DNA from: Candidatus Dadabacteria bacterium RIFCSPHIGHO2_12_FULL_53_21
GTDB taxonomy: Bacteria > Desulfobacterota_D > UBA1144 > Nemesobacterales > UBA2774
Length of the DNA: 5,568 nucleotides
Assembly (NCBI GenBank): GCA_001775255.1
Contig: MFCJ01000057.1
Coordinates: 1,284-6,851 of the forward strand
Reading direction: 5' to 3'
Shown here: positions 1 through 5,539 of the stretch, piece after piece
Numbering within the stretch: position 1 is the first letter of the stretch
How the letters are laid out: every line of letters begins with the position of its first letter
The notes under the pieces: generated by a model
What the model was told of the DNA's origin: nothing
Database searches by the model: none
Seen by the model: only the letters and a program-made list of their open reading frames with translations
Made by a program: the position numbers and the translations under genes

Positions 1-1
1 T

Positions 2-205
2 GCGCCGCTGAAAGAAGGGGAAGGGGTTTGGGATACGCACCTCCGCCGCGCTATGCTCCTGACAGTTGTATGGGTCGGCTTCCTGATTGGCGCGCTGCTG
101 GGCGGGGCCGCTACGCCCCGCTTCGGCGTGTGGCTGCTGCTGCTCCCGCTGCTCATTATGCTCGCGCTCGCGGTTTTGAACCCGGCCCGATCCACGGACG
201 ACTGA
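2..205 (+). CDS. C-terminal end of a YoaK/DUF1275-like membrane protein (5' partial)
   Basis: The frame is open from the window edge to a TGA at 203-205 and gives 67 residues, so only the C-terminus is present. After a short charged stretch (residues 1-17, ending in two arginines) come two strongly hydrophobic segments. The first, at about residues 18-36, is rich in Gly and Ala around a W-x-G-F-L-I-G-A-L-L-G-G pattern. The second, at about 40-60, is a Leu/Pro-rich helix after a short T-P-R-F-G turn. The protein ends in a polar A-R-S-T-D-D tail. This two-helix ending, with Trp-Phe-Gly-Ala-Gly in the penultimate helix, matches what I know of the DUF1275/YoaK family of inner-membrane proteins, whose function is not established. 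The assignment rests on a short fragment, so another polytopic protein is possible. Only two Ile codons are present, both ATT. The next gene starts 177 nt downstream behind its own putative regulatory sequence, so an operon with it is not obvious. Confidence 0.6.
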   Translation, partial: APLKEGEGVWDTHLRRAMLLTVVWVGFLIGALLGGAATPRFGVWLLLLPLLIMLALAVLNPARSTDD

Positions 206-271
206 TCCCGGTTGCGGATGCCGCTGACCCTTGACCAACAGATACGCGAACGAGGGGAAGAAATCTCTTTT

Positions 272-308
272 TTCCTATCGATTAGAAATTGCATCTGTCG
301 GATAGGAA
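272..308. promoter_or_regulatory. 8-bp perfect inverted repeat, possible operator
   Basis: TTCCTATC at 272-279 is repeated as its exact reverse complement GATAGGAA at 301-308, separated by 21 nt. The arm centres are 29 bp apart, close to three helical turns, which suits two half-sites bound on one DNA face as much as an RNA stem. The right arm lies just upstream of the TATAAT at 321-326, where a regulator could affect polymerase binding. No T-run follows, so it is not a terminator. The role is inferred. Confidence 0.35.
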
Positions 309-320
309 CTCGAATCTAAT

Positions 321-326
321 TATAAT
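321..326 (+). promoter_or_regulatory. Candidate -10 element (TATAAT) for the SnoaL-CMD gene
   Basis: A perfect TATAAT lies in an AT-rich stretch 56 nt upstream of the start codon at 382. No good -35 hexamer is found at 16-18 bp. The nearest candidate, TTGCAT at 289-294, is 26 bp away, too far. If this is a promoter it would probably need an activator, and the inverted repeat at 272-308 is placed for that. Confidence 0.3.
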
Positions 327-370
327 ATTAAGCATGACAGCGATTTGCAGTCTGATTATTAGCTAGGGGA

Positions 371-375
371 AGGAG
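371..375 (+). promoter_or_regulatory. Ribosome binding site of the SnoaL-CMD gene
   Basis: AGGAG, within a purine-rich run, ends 6 nt before the ATG at 382. This is a standard Shine-Dalgarno spacing and fixes the start codon. Confidence 0.85.
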
Positions 376-381
376 ATAACG

Positions 382-1179
382 ATGGCCAACACAATTATCG
401 ATGAGTTTTTCGCCGCGCTCGGCTCCGGCGGTGCGGAGGCGGCCCTGAAGCTGGTTACGCCCGACGCAACATTCGAGGCGCAAGGACCGCCGAGCGTACC
501 GATCTATGGGCGGTTTGAAGGACACGATGGCGTTCGCCGCTTCATCGCCACGCTGGGCGAATTGTTCGACACCGAGCGGTTCGAGATCCGCCAATCCACT
601 CAGAGCGGCGAAATCGCGTTCGCCTACGGGTACATGGAGCACCGCGTTCGGAGGGCCGGCCAGGTGTTCCGTTCGGAGTGGGCACTCTACTGTGAAGTGC
701 GCGACGGCCGCATCAGTACCTACAAGATGTTCGAGGACACCGCCGCACTGGCCACGGCTTACAACGGAATGACTATGATCATCGACAGCGACAGGTTTAC
801 GAGCGGGCTCGCGAAGCTCAAAGAAATCGACGGCGAAGCTGGCGAGCACGTCATCGATGCTCTCAAAGACATAGCACCCGACCTCGCCCGATACACTATC
901 GAGTTTCCGTTCGGCGACATTTACCAGAGACCCGGTTTGGACTTGCGCTCGCGCGAGATTGCCGCAGTTGCCGCTCTCACCGCGCTTGGCACCGCACAGC
1001 CTCAACTCAAAGTGCATATCCATGGGGCCCTCAACATCGGTTGCACGCGCACCGAAATCGTCGAGGTCATCATTCAGATGGCCGTATACGCAGGGTTTCC
1101 TGCCGCGCTCAATGGCATGTTCGCCGCCAAGGAGGTTTTTGTAGAGCGCGACACCGGAGGAAGTTCGGACAAGCCTTGA
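382..1179 (+). CDS. SnoaL/NTF2-like domain fused to a carboxymuconolactone decarboxylase-like domain
   Basis: A complete 265-residue protein with two recognisable domains. Residues about 4-125 form a SnoaL-like (NTF2 fold) alpha+beta barrel: a helical start followed by loss-of-function-free repeat units, the Y-G-R-F-E-G-H-D-G-V segment at 42-51, then alternating strands ending in a D-G-R-I-S-T-Y-K-M-F-E-D pattern at 108-119. Residues about 138-255 match the CMD family: R-P-G-L-D-L-R-S-R-E at 183-192, then H-I-H-G-A-L-N-I-G-C-T-R-T-E-I at 212-226, and Q-M-A-V-Y-A-G-F-P-A-A near 232-242. The H-x-H-G-A and E-I-x-E elements are those of gamma-carboxymuconolactone decarboxylases. The AhpD-type C-x-x-C redox pair is absent, so peroxidase activity is unlikely. 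No signal peptide or membrane helix is seen, so it is probably cytoplasmic. The family suggests action on a small cyclic, lactone or keto-acid substrate, but the substrate cannot be named. Codon use differs from the genes downstream (about 1 ATA in 20 Ile codons), suggesting a separate origin. Domain calls are firm; the function is inferred. Confidence 0.88.
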   Translation: MANTIIDEFFAALGSGGAEAALKLVTPDATFEAQGPPSVPIYGRFEGHDGVRRFIATLGELFDTERFEIRQSTQSGEIAFAYGYMEHRVRRAGQVFRSEWALYCEVRDGRISTYKMFEDTAALATAYNGMTMIIDSDRFTSGLAKLKEIDGEAGEHVIDALKDIAPDLARYTIEFPFGDIYQRPGLDLRSREIAAVAALTALGTAQPQLKVHIHGALNIGCTRTEIVEVIIQMAVYAGFPAALNGMFAAKEVFVERDTGGSSDKP

Positions 1180-1194
1180 CGGCTACCGGGTCCC

Positions 1195-1217
1195 CTAACA
1201 ACAGCATACAGCCGACG
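1195..1217 (+). other. attC-like left half-site (possible integron cassette remnant)
   Basis: Sixteen bases after the fusion gene's stop, CTAACAA (1195-1201) is followed after exactly 8 nt by AGCCGACG (1210-1217). As I recall it, the attC (59-base element) of aadA-type cassettes has the same two blocks with the same 8-nt spacing. The matching right half ending in a GTTRRRY box is not visible in the next few hundred bases, and the SGNH gene's stop codon begins at 1221. It could therefore be a truncated attC or a chance resemblance. Confidence 0.3.
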
Positions 1218-1218
1218 G

Positions 1219-2346
1219 CTAATCCCCGTCTTTATGCGCCGTACCCCGCCCGCTATCAGAAACGCCGGCTGACAATATGCCCTCGTATACCGCCCGGGCG
1301 TATGCATTATATCCCGCTTCGAGCGGATGGCCGTCGTCGGTCGTCGAATAGACGCCTGAGGACGTGTACAGATCCCTCTCTATGTACGGACGGGCGTCCG
1401 TGAACCTGATGCCCTCCGCCCTGAAGAACCGGGAGAACTCAGCGACGAGCTCGTTTTCATTATCGACGAGCCCCGCGTAATCAGCGGGGAGCTCGTAGCC
1501 CTTCTTCTTCAGATAGTCAAAAAATACTACCTCTTTCGATGGTATCAGCACGACGCTGAACTCTATACCCAGAGAGCCGGCCCTTTTCTTCATCTCGCGC
1601 AGCAGGTCTTCCGTTACCGCGAGCCCGAGTGCGATATGCTCTCGCGAGAGGTCCATCTTCTTCCGGTGAGAATTTATCGTCGCGTATTTTATGATCGTCG
1701 GGTTCTTCGGGTCTTTGATGCTGATCGCGTCCCCGAAATTCACGCTCTCGTTCACGCGCTTTATAGCGGAAGCCGCCATCCAGTACACGTGGAGCCCCGA
1801 CAGCGTCCGGTTGATACCGCTCAGCCAGTCTGAAGAACCGGAGCAGATACCGGCGTCGTAGCCGCGCGCCCGAGACCACTCCTTCCAATAGTCCGATTTA
1901 TCGATCAGCTTGCATACGTCGTTCAGATCGTTAGCCGGGTAAAGCGCGAGAATAATGTGTTTCGGTTTTAGTGCGGCTGCAGAGTCGAACAAATAATAGT
2001 ATTGAAGAGTGCCGTACCCCCCGACCCCGAGGTTATATACCGTCAGGCCGGACATGTCCGCGAGCTGCCGGGGCCACGACTTCTCCGACTTCACGTTCAC
2101 GCCGTACGTATGGGAATCCCCGAGAACGGCTATGTCCGCCGAATCGGGAACTCCGGGGTTCCTGAACCCGTTCTCGTCTATATCGGGCAGGGCCGGATCG
2201 ATCCTCCGCCCCAGCCTGTCGTGATAGACCTGGCTGTTTTTGGGCGAGTACATGAAGAAGATCGAAAGGATTCTCAGCCCTGCCTCGAGGAGTATCAGAG
2301 AAAACAGTATGGCGCTCGCGAGGACCAGTATTTTCTTGACTTTCAT
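1219..2346 (-). CDS. Membrane-anchored SGNH/GDSL-family hydrolase
   Basis: A 375-residue protein read leftward from an ATG at 2346 to a TAG at 1221-1219. It begins M-K-V-K-K followed by a hydrophobic helix at about residues 6-24, a typical uncleaved signal anchor or signal peptide, so the rest probably lies in the periplasm or outside the membrane. The SGNH motifs appear in order: block I G-D-S-H-T-Y-G with nucleophile Ser78; block II with Gly107 in N-L-G-V-G-G-Y-G; block III Y-P-A-N-D with Asn139; and block V D-G-H-P with Asp338 and His340. All four catalytic positions are present, so the enzyme looks intact. Family members hydrolyse or transfer acyl esters, often O-acetyl groups on envelope polysaccharides; the substrate is unknown here. 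The reading frame extends upstream to an ATG at 2433, but that would add 29 hydrophilic residues before the helix, so I chose 2346, although its Shine-Dalgarno (GAG-type) is weak. ATA Ile codons are common, as in the GMC gene. It is convergent with the fusion gene, and no clear terminator lies between them. Confidence 0.88.
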   Translation of the reverse strand: MKVKKILVLASAILFSLILLEAGLRILSIFFMYSPKNSQVYHDRLGRRIDPALPDIDENGFRNPGVPDSADIAVLGDSHTYGVNVKSEKSWPRQLADMSGLTVYNLGVGGYGTLQYYYLFDSAAALKPKHIILALYPANDLNDVCKLIDKSDYWKEWSRARGYDAGICSGSSDWLSGINRTLSGLHVYWMAASAIKRVNESVNFGDAISIKDPKNPTIIKYATINSHRKKMDLSREHIALGLAVTEDLLREMKKRAGSLGIEFSVVLIPSKEVVFFDYLKKKGYELPADYAGLVDNENELVAEFSRFFRAEGIRFTDARPYIERDLYTSSGVYSTTDDGHPLEAGYNAYARAVYEGILSAGVSDSGRGTAHKDGD

Positions 2347-2445
2347 AGGGGCTCTGCTCTCGTGCAGGAATGGAAGATAGCATTTTATTCTGCCGTTTTC
2401 CAATCGGGACGGAAATCGGGCAAACCCGCTCATAAAACTGCGGCA

Positions 2446-2481
2446 TCACCCGGCACACAATGTGTGCTCATATACGATCAT
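2446..2481 (-). CDS. Possible 11-codon leader ORF upstream of the SGNH hydrolase
   Basis: On the minus strand an ATG at 2481-2479 opens a reading frame of 11 codons (M-I-V-Y-E-H-T-L-C-A-G), closed by a TGA at 2448-2446. A strong Shine-Dalgarno, GAGGAG (2494-2489), sits 7 nt upstream, better than that of the hydrolase itself. The little frame is in phase with the hydrolase, 100 nt before its chosen start. It could be a translated leader that influences the downstream gene, or chance. The 15-bp palindrome at 2453-2467 lies inside it. There is no evidence of conservation. Confidence 0.25.
   Translation of the reverse strand: MIVYEHTLCAG
2453..2467. repeat. 15-bp palindrome GCACACA-A-TGTGTGC
   Basis: Two perfect 7-bp arms flank a single central base, about 107 bp upstream of the SGNH start and about 78 bp upstream of the GMC promoter's -35 box. 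The near-zero spacer rules out a stable RNA hairpin of full length and favours a dimeric protein-binding site. It sits in the divergent control region of the two genes. No regulator is encoded in the window, so the role is inferred. Confidence 0.4.
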
Positions 2482-2544
2482 TCCGAATCTCCTCAGCTAA
2501 AATCAGCAACCGCGGCAATTTCATATGTCCGCGGCGACTCGCCG

Positions 2545-2574
2545 TTGACTATGGAAAGCATATTAGCGTATAAT
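2545..2574 (+). promoter_or_regulatory. Near-consensus sigma70 promoter for the GMC gene
   Basis: TTGACT at 2545-2550 (5 of 6 consensus bases) and a perfect TATAAT at 2569-2574 are separated by 18 bp. The start point would be near 2581, giving an untranslated leader of about 114 nt before the ATG at 2695. A TAATTAATTA palindrome at 2584-2593 covers the expected start point and might be an operator. This is the best promoter in the window. Confidence 0.7.
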
Positions 2575-2683
2575 TCGGAAGATTAATTAATTACCACAGT
2601 ATTCACATAACCATCTGAAAAACTAATATGCGCGGTCCTATGCCCGCTTAAACCGGCGCGGGACGGCGGACTTGATCCCTTAC

Positions 2684-2689
2684 AGGAGG
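2684..2689 (+). promoter_or_regulatory. Ribosome binding site of the GMC gene
   Basis: AGGAGG, a full consensus Shine-Dalgarno, lies 5 nt before the ATG at 2695. With the Tat signal that begins directly at that ATG, it fixes the start. Confidence 0.85.
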
Positions 2690-2694
2690 CGGAC

Positions 2695-3992
2695 ATGGGT
2701 CGGAGCAGCAGGCGGGAATTCATAAAGCAGGTGGGACAGGCGGGCCTGGTATTGGGCCTGGGATCGAACCTGGGCGCGCTCACAGGGTGCGACAGCGTTA
2801 ACCGTGCGACGGGACGCTACGACGTGATAATTATAGGCGGCGGGACGGCAGGGGACGATAGTGGCCGCCAAGCTGCAGGCGGCGAGCGGCGGGCGTAAGC
2901 GCATACTCATCATCGAAGCGGGCGGGCCTACCGCGGCCTCGATCGGAGGGACAGACTATCCCGTGTGGCTGCCGCCCGACAGGAACGACCTCACTATCTT
3001 CGACGTGCCCGGGCAATACTCGCAGATCCCTTTCACGCCGGCAGGCGCGCCCTACCAGCTCACGGAGACCCCTTTCACATATCAGGGCATCGGCCTCGGG
3101 GGGAATTCCCAGTTCAACGGAATGCTCTTCCAGACGAACCCGCCGGCTCCTGCTGTTGAGCGGGGTCGGCCCTAAAGGGCGCGAAGGGGAGATATTCCCC
3201 GGACAGTCCCCCGCTCCTTTCACGATCGACAACCAGAGGGTGGGCGTCGGCTTGTTCGACCACGTCATGACGCTCGTCGCCTACAATTATGACGGTCAGA
3301 TACCGTATCAGGCGTACAACTACGGCAATTACGAGGGGAACGAAGCCGACCTGCAGGCTTACCTGGAAAGCGGGCGCGGGCCTTACGCACAGTACCAGCC
3401 CGTGTCTATCCTGAATTACAGATACAACTCCGACGTACCGAACGGGGCGGGGCCGTCCGACGGCCCATATTACGGGCCCAGGACGTTTTCGGCGTTCGTC
3501 TTGCTGTTGAATCCGAAGGCGCGCGGGCTCATCACGCTGGATGAAAACGGCAACGTGAGATTCCCGAACATTTACATGCCCGATACCCCGGAAGGGAATG
3601 CGGATACTGACCTCATGGCGCAGGCGGTGTTCGACCTGATACAGCTTTTCGAAGAAGACCCCGGTCTCAGTATCGCGTTCGGGCCGGGAAGCCCTAGCCA
3701 CCCCACTCTCAATCCGAACAGCCTCGCCGACGTGAGGGAGTATGTCACGAGCCCGTCACCGGTCGACGGCGTCTATTACAGCCGCCTGATAATCAACCAT
3801 TGGGGCGGGACGGCCGTATTAAGCGACGGCCCGGGCGGGGTCGATCCCGAGACCCTCATACTCCGGGGCACGGAGAACGTGGCCGTGGTCGACGCGTCGC
3901 TCATACCGACGATCGTCCCGGCACATCCGGTCGGCACTATAATGGCCGTGGCCGACAGGGCCGGCGACATCCTCGCCGCCCGCATCGGTTGA
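2695..3992 (+). pseudogene. GMC-family FAD oxidoreductase, Tat lipoprotein, disrupted by a frameshift and an internal deletion
   Basis: Three frames in succession read one GMC oxidoreductase. In the first, residues 1-32 form a Tat signal (S-R-R-E-F-I-K) ending in a lipobox-like L-T-G-C with Cys32, then the FAD dinucleotide-binding motif V-I-I-I-G-G-G-T-A-G at 44-53. An extra G in the run 2851-2854 then shifts the frame; removing one G restores A-G-T-I-V-A-A-K-L. The second frame runs to about 3148 with I-I-E-A-G-G and G-L-G-G-N-S-Q-F-N-G-M-L-F-Q-T-N-P-P, then reaches a stop at 3173. The third frame resumes at about 3144 with L-L-L-L-S-G-V-G-P, the GMC signature normally well downstream, and continues through V-G-V-G-L-F-D-H to the C-terminus. 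Both likely catalytic histidines survive: in N-H-W-G-G (3798-3800) and P-A-H-P-V-G (3924-3926). Roughly 150-200 residues are missing between NPP and LLLLSG, compared with relatives such as choline dehydrogenase. As written it cannot make an enzyme; only a 68-residue product follows from the start. Sequencing or assembly error remains possible. Confidence 0.85.
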
Positions 3993-4140
3993 GTGGGCAA
4001 AAGCCGGACCCGAGTGTAAATCTTCCCGCGTAGCGAGCCTTATGACCCCGGCAGGGCGTCAAGTAATGCAGGGCCTGCAGGTACCATTTGCCCGTATTCA
4101 CATCACGTCACTCTCCCGGCATAGCAGCATTTCAAAGACG

Positions 4141-4160
4141 AAGCGAATTATATATCGCTT
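4141..4160. repeat. Inverted repeat AAGCGA-N8-TCGCTT
   Basis: Six-base perfect arms flank an all-A/T 8-nt centre. No T-run follows, so an intrinsic terminator is unlikely. It lies about 150 bp past the GMC stop and about 150 bp before the next gene, so it might serve as an operator or as a weak transcript 3' structure. Confidence 0.3.
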
Positions 4161-4221
4161 GATCTCATATCCCTCCGCGTAAATTTACCGAAGTCATACA
4201 ACCGCCACTAATCATAAAGAG

Positions 4222-4274
4222 AGTCCCGCAATGGTCTGAACAATGCACTTGCAACGTTAGACTCAATCGGGACT
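4222..4274. repeat. 7-bp inverted repeat AGTCCCG...CGGGACT upstream of the membrane-protein gene
   Basis: AGTCCCG (4222-4228) and its exact reverse complement CGGGACT (4268-4274) are 39 nt apart. The right arm overlaps the only plausible -35 region for the gene at 4313. TCCCGC, part of the left arm's flank, also recurs at 4285-4290. Paired sites for a regulator are plausible but unproven. Confidence 0.3.
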
Positions 4275-4300
4275 TTACACGGGTTCCCGCGAGTGATAAT
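4274..4300 (+). promoter_or_regulatory. Weak candidate promoter for the membrane-protein gene
   Basis: TTTACA at 4274-4279 and GATAAT at 4295-4300 are separated by 15 bp, shorter than optimal. The resulting leader would be only about 6 nt, giving a nearly leaderless message, in keeping with the weak Shine-Dalgarno (GTGAG at 4302-4306). An upstream start within 4160-4270 cannot be excluded. Confidence 0.3.
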
Positions 4301-4312
4301 TGTGAGAATACG

Positions 4313-5494
4313 ATGTTCGATTCGGCGATTGTCGACGTAATTATAGGGCTCGTCTTCATCTATATACTCCTCAGCATCATTTGTTCCGGTCTAACAGAGT
4401 TTATAGTCGGGAAATTATTGTCCTTCCGCTCAAAGAATTTACAGCAAGCGCTGATAAGCATGTTGAGCGACGAGAAGCTACTTAAAAAGTTTAACGAACA
4501 CCCTCTGATAAAAGGGCTTACCAAACCGGGTGAAAACCCCTCTTATATACCATCTGATATTTTTGCTCGCGCTCTCCTCGACATCCTAAACCTTGAAAAC
4601 CCGGATAAGACGATCGAATCCGCGATAAGCGCCATCCCGCATGAAGATATCAAAAAGCTGTTGAGGTCTCTTCAACATGATGTTCGGGCGGATCTATCGA
4701 ATATTCAGAAAAATCTCTCCAAGTGGTATGACGATTCGATGGAAAGGTTCTCAGGATGGTATCAGAGGAAAGCTCAGAATTGGACTTACGGGATAGCAAT
4801 AGCCGTCGTTATTGTACTGAATGTCGATTCATTCACAATCGCGAACAAACTTTGGATCGATAAGGAATTGCGTGAGTACATCGTCAGCGCGGCTGAAGAG
4901 AGTAACCGAACAAGGACAGAAACCGGTACTGACGGTAAAGAGAGTAATCAAAGAGTTGAGGAAGGGAGAGCAGCTTACGCTGAATTAACGGGGCCGGGTC
5001 TTCCCATCGGGTGGGACTTCAGTTTGAAATATCAATATATCATCGACGATGCTAAAGCATCCGGATTACAAAAGAATAAAGATTTAAGAAAAAAGAACAT
5101 GAATTGCTTAACAGAGTTTAGTAACAGATTGGAGACCTACAAAGATAAAGAATTCAAAACAAATAAAGAATTATCAGACTTTATCAAAAGTCTCAGTGAA
5201 AGTAATAAAACCCAAGATGAGTCTGAAAAGCGATGTCAAGATTTTATATTACAAAATGAACAAACAATAATTGAAAGTTTCAACCTCGGAATTATTGATT
5301 TGGTTGCAAAGTACCCCGGAATCTTTTGGCGGGGTGTTTGCAATCATTGGCTCGGCTGGATATTCACCGCGATGGCTGTATCCCTGGGCGCCCCGTTCTG
5401 GTTCGACATCCTTAATAAAATTATCAACGCACGCATAGCGGGCAAAAAACCCGAAGCAGAAGAAGAAAAGAAGCTGCAAAACAAAAAGAAGTAG
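4313..5494 (+). CDS. Uncharacterised three-helix membrane protein with a GAPFWFD motif
   Basis: A complete 393-residue protein. I recognise its pattern from uncharacterised bacterial membrane proteins but cannot give a family name or function. Layout: a hydrophobic helix at about 6-28; a soluble domain at 35-155 with H-P-L-I, P-S-Y-I-P-S-D-I-F-A-R-A-L-L-D (76-90) and W-Y-D-D-S-M-E-R-F-S-G-W-Y-Q-R-K (138-153); a second helix at about 157-176 containing polar N-V-D-S (170-173); a polar region at 180-340 with L-P-I-G-W-D at 230-235; then a third hydrophobic segment with L-G-A-P-F-W-F-D-I-L-N-K (358-369) and a lysine-rich tail. Positive charges after helix 1 and at the C-terminus place residues 35-155 and the tail inside, and 180-340 outside. 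Buried polar residues in helix 2 and the Trp/Asp-rich third segment suggest a structural or transport-like core, but this is inference. DNA coding for residues about 244-323 is strikingly AT-rich. The start is supported by helix 1 beginning at once; the Shine-Dalgarno is weak. A probable partner gene follows after 45 nt. Confidence 0.8.
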   Translation: MFDSAIVDVIIGLVFIYILLSIICSGLTEFIVGKLLSFRSKNLQQALISMLSDEKLLKKFNEHPLIKGLTKPGENPSYIPSDIFARALLDILNLENPDKTIESAISAIPHEDIKKLLRSLQHDVRADLSNIQKNLSKWYDDSMERFSGWYQRKAQNWTYGIAIAVVIVLNVDSFTIANKLWIDKELREYIVSAAEESNRTRTETGTDGKESNQRVEEGRAAYAELTGPGLPIGWDFSLKYQYIIDDAKASGLQKNKDLRKKNMNCLTEFSNRLETYKDKEFKTNKELSDFIKSLSESNKTQDESEKRCQDFILQNEQTIIESFNLGIIDLVAKYPGIFWRGVCNHWLGWIFTAMAVSLGAPFWFDILNKIINARIAGKKPEAEEEKKLQNKKK

Positions 5495-5527
5495 AAATGT
5501 TAGCTTAATTTTCAGATATGAAACGGT

Positions 5528-5533
5528 AGGTGA
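5528..5533 (+). promoter_or_regulatory. Ribosome binding site for the gene starting at 5540
   Basis: AGGTGA lies 6 nt before the ATG at 5540, a good spacing for a moderately strong Shine-Dalgarno. It is the main reason for calling the partial gene there. Confidence 0.5.
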
Positions 5534-5539
5534 AAATAT

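Larger units (their letters stand above)
3993..4312. other. 320-bp intergenic region without a gene
   Basis: I see no credible coding frame, RNA gene or classical terminator with a T-run here. It holds an inverted repeat AAGCGA/TCGCTT (4141-4160), a compact TGCAGG-G-CCTGCA palindrome (4067-4079), a distant 7-bp inverted repeat (4222-4274) and weak promoter-like hexamers before the membrane-protein gene. GC falls from the GMC end towards the next gene. Confidence 0.5.

Noticed and set aside
28..234. Open frame of 68 codons overlapping the start of the window
   Set aside because: It is an Arg/Pro/Ala-rich shadow of the hydrophobic membrane-protein frame ending at 205, which has clear helices.
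328..1023. 231-codon minus-strand frame opposite the fusion gene
   Set aside because: Antisense shadow of a gene with two recognisable domains; it shows no motif or ribosome site of its own.
1210..1220. AGCCG-A-CGGCT short palindrome as a terminator between the convergent genes
   Set aside because: The loop is too short for a hairpin, no T-run follows in either direction, and it overlaps the SGNH stop codon.
2002..2586. 194-codon plus-strand frame opposite the SGNH hydrolase
   Set aside because: Its composition is that of an antisense shadow, and the minus-strand frame carries all SGNH motifs.
3114..3701. 195-codon minus-strand frame opposite the GMC gene
   Set aside because: Shadow of the GMC C-terminal half, which carries clear family signatures.
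4256..4262. GTTAGAC matches the degenerate GTTRRRY box of attC sites
   Set aside because: A 7-nt degenerate match alone is expected by chance, and it is 3 kb from the attC-like left half with no paired arm.
4273..4306. CTTTACAC and AATTGTGAG resemble parts of the lac promoter and operator
   Set aside because: Only a half-operator is present, the spacing differs from lac, and no LacI-like gene is visible. Chance similarity is the simplest reading.
4165..4359. 64-codon minus-strand frame between the GMC and membrane-protein genes
   Set aside because: It overlaps the start of the membrane-protein gene, and no motif or ribosome site supports it.
5313..5335. ACCCCG...CGGGGT hairpin followed by GTTTG, terminator-like
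   Set aside because: It lies within the coding frame before the conserved GAPFWFD segment and lacks a proper T-run.
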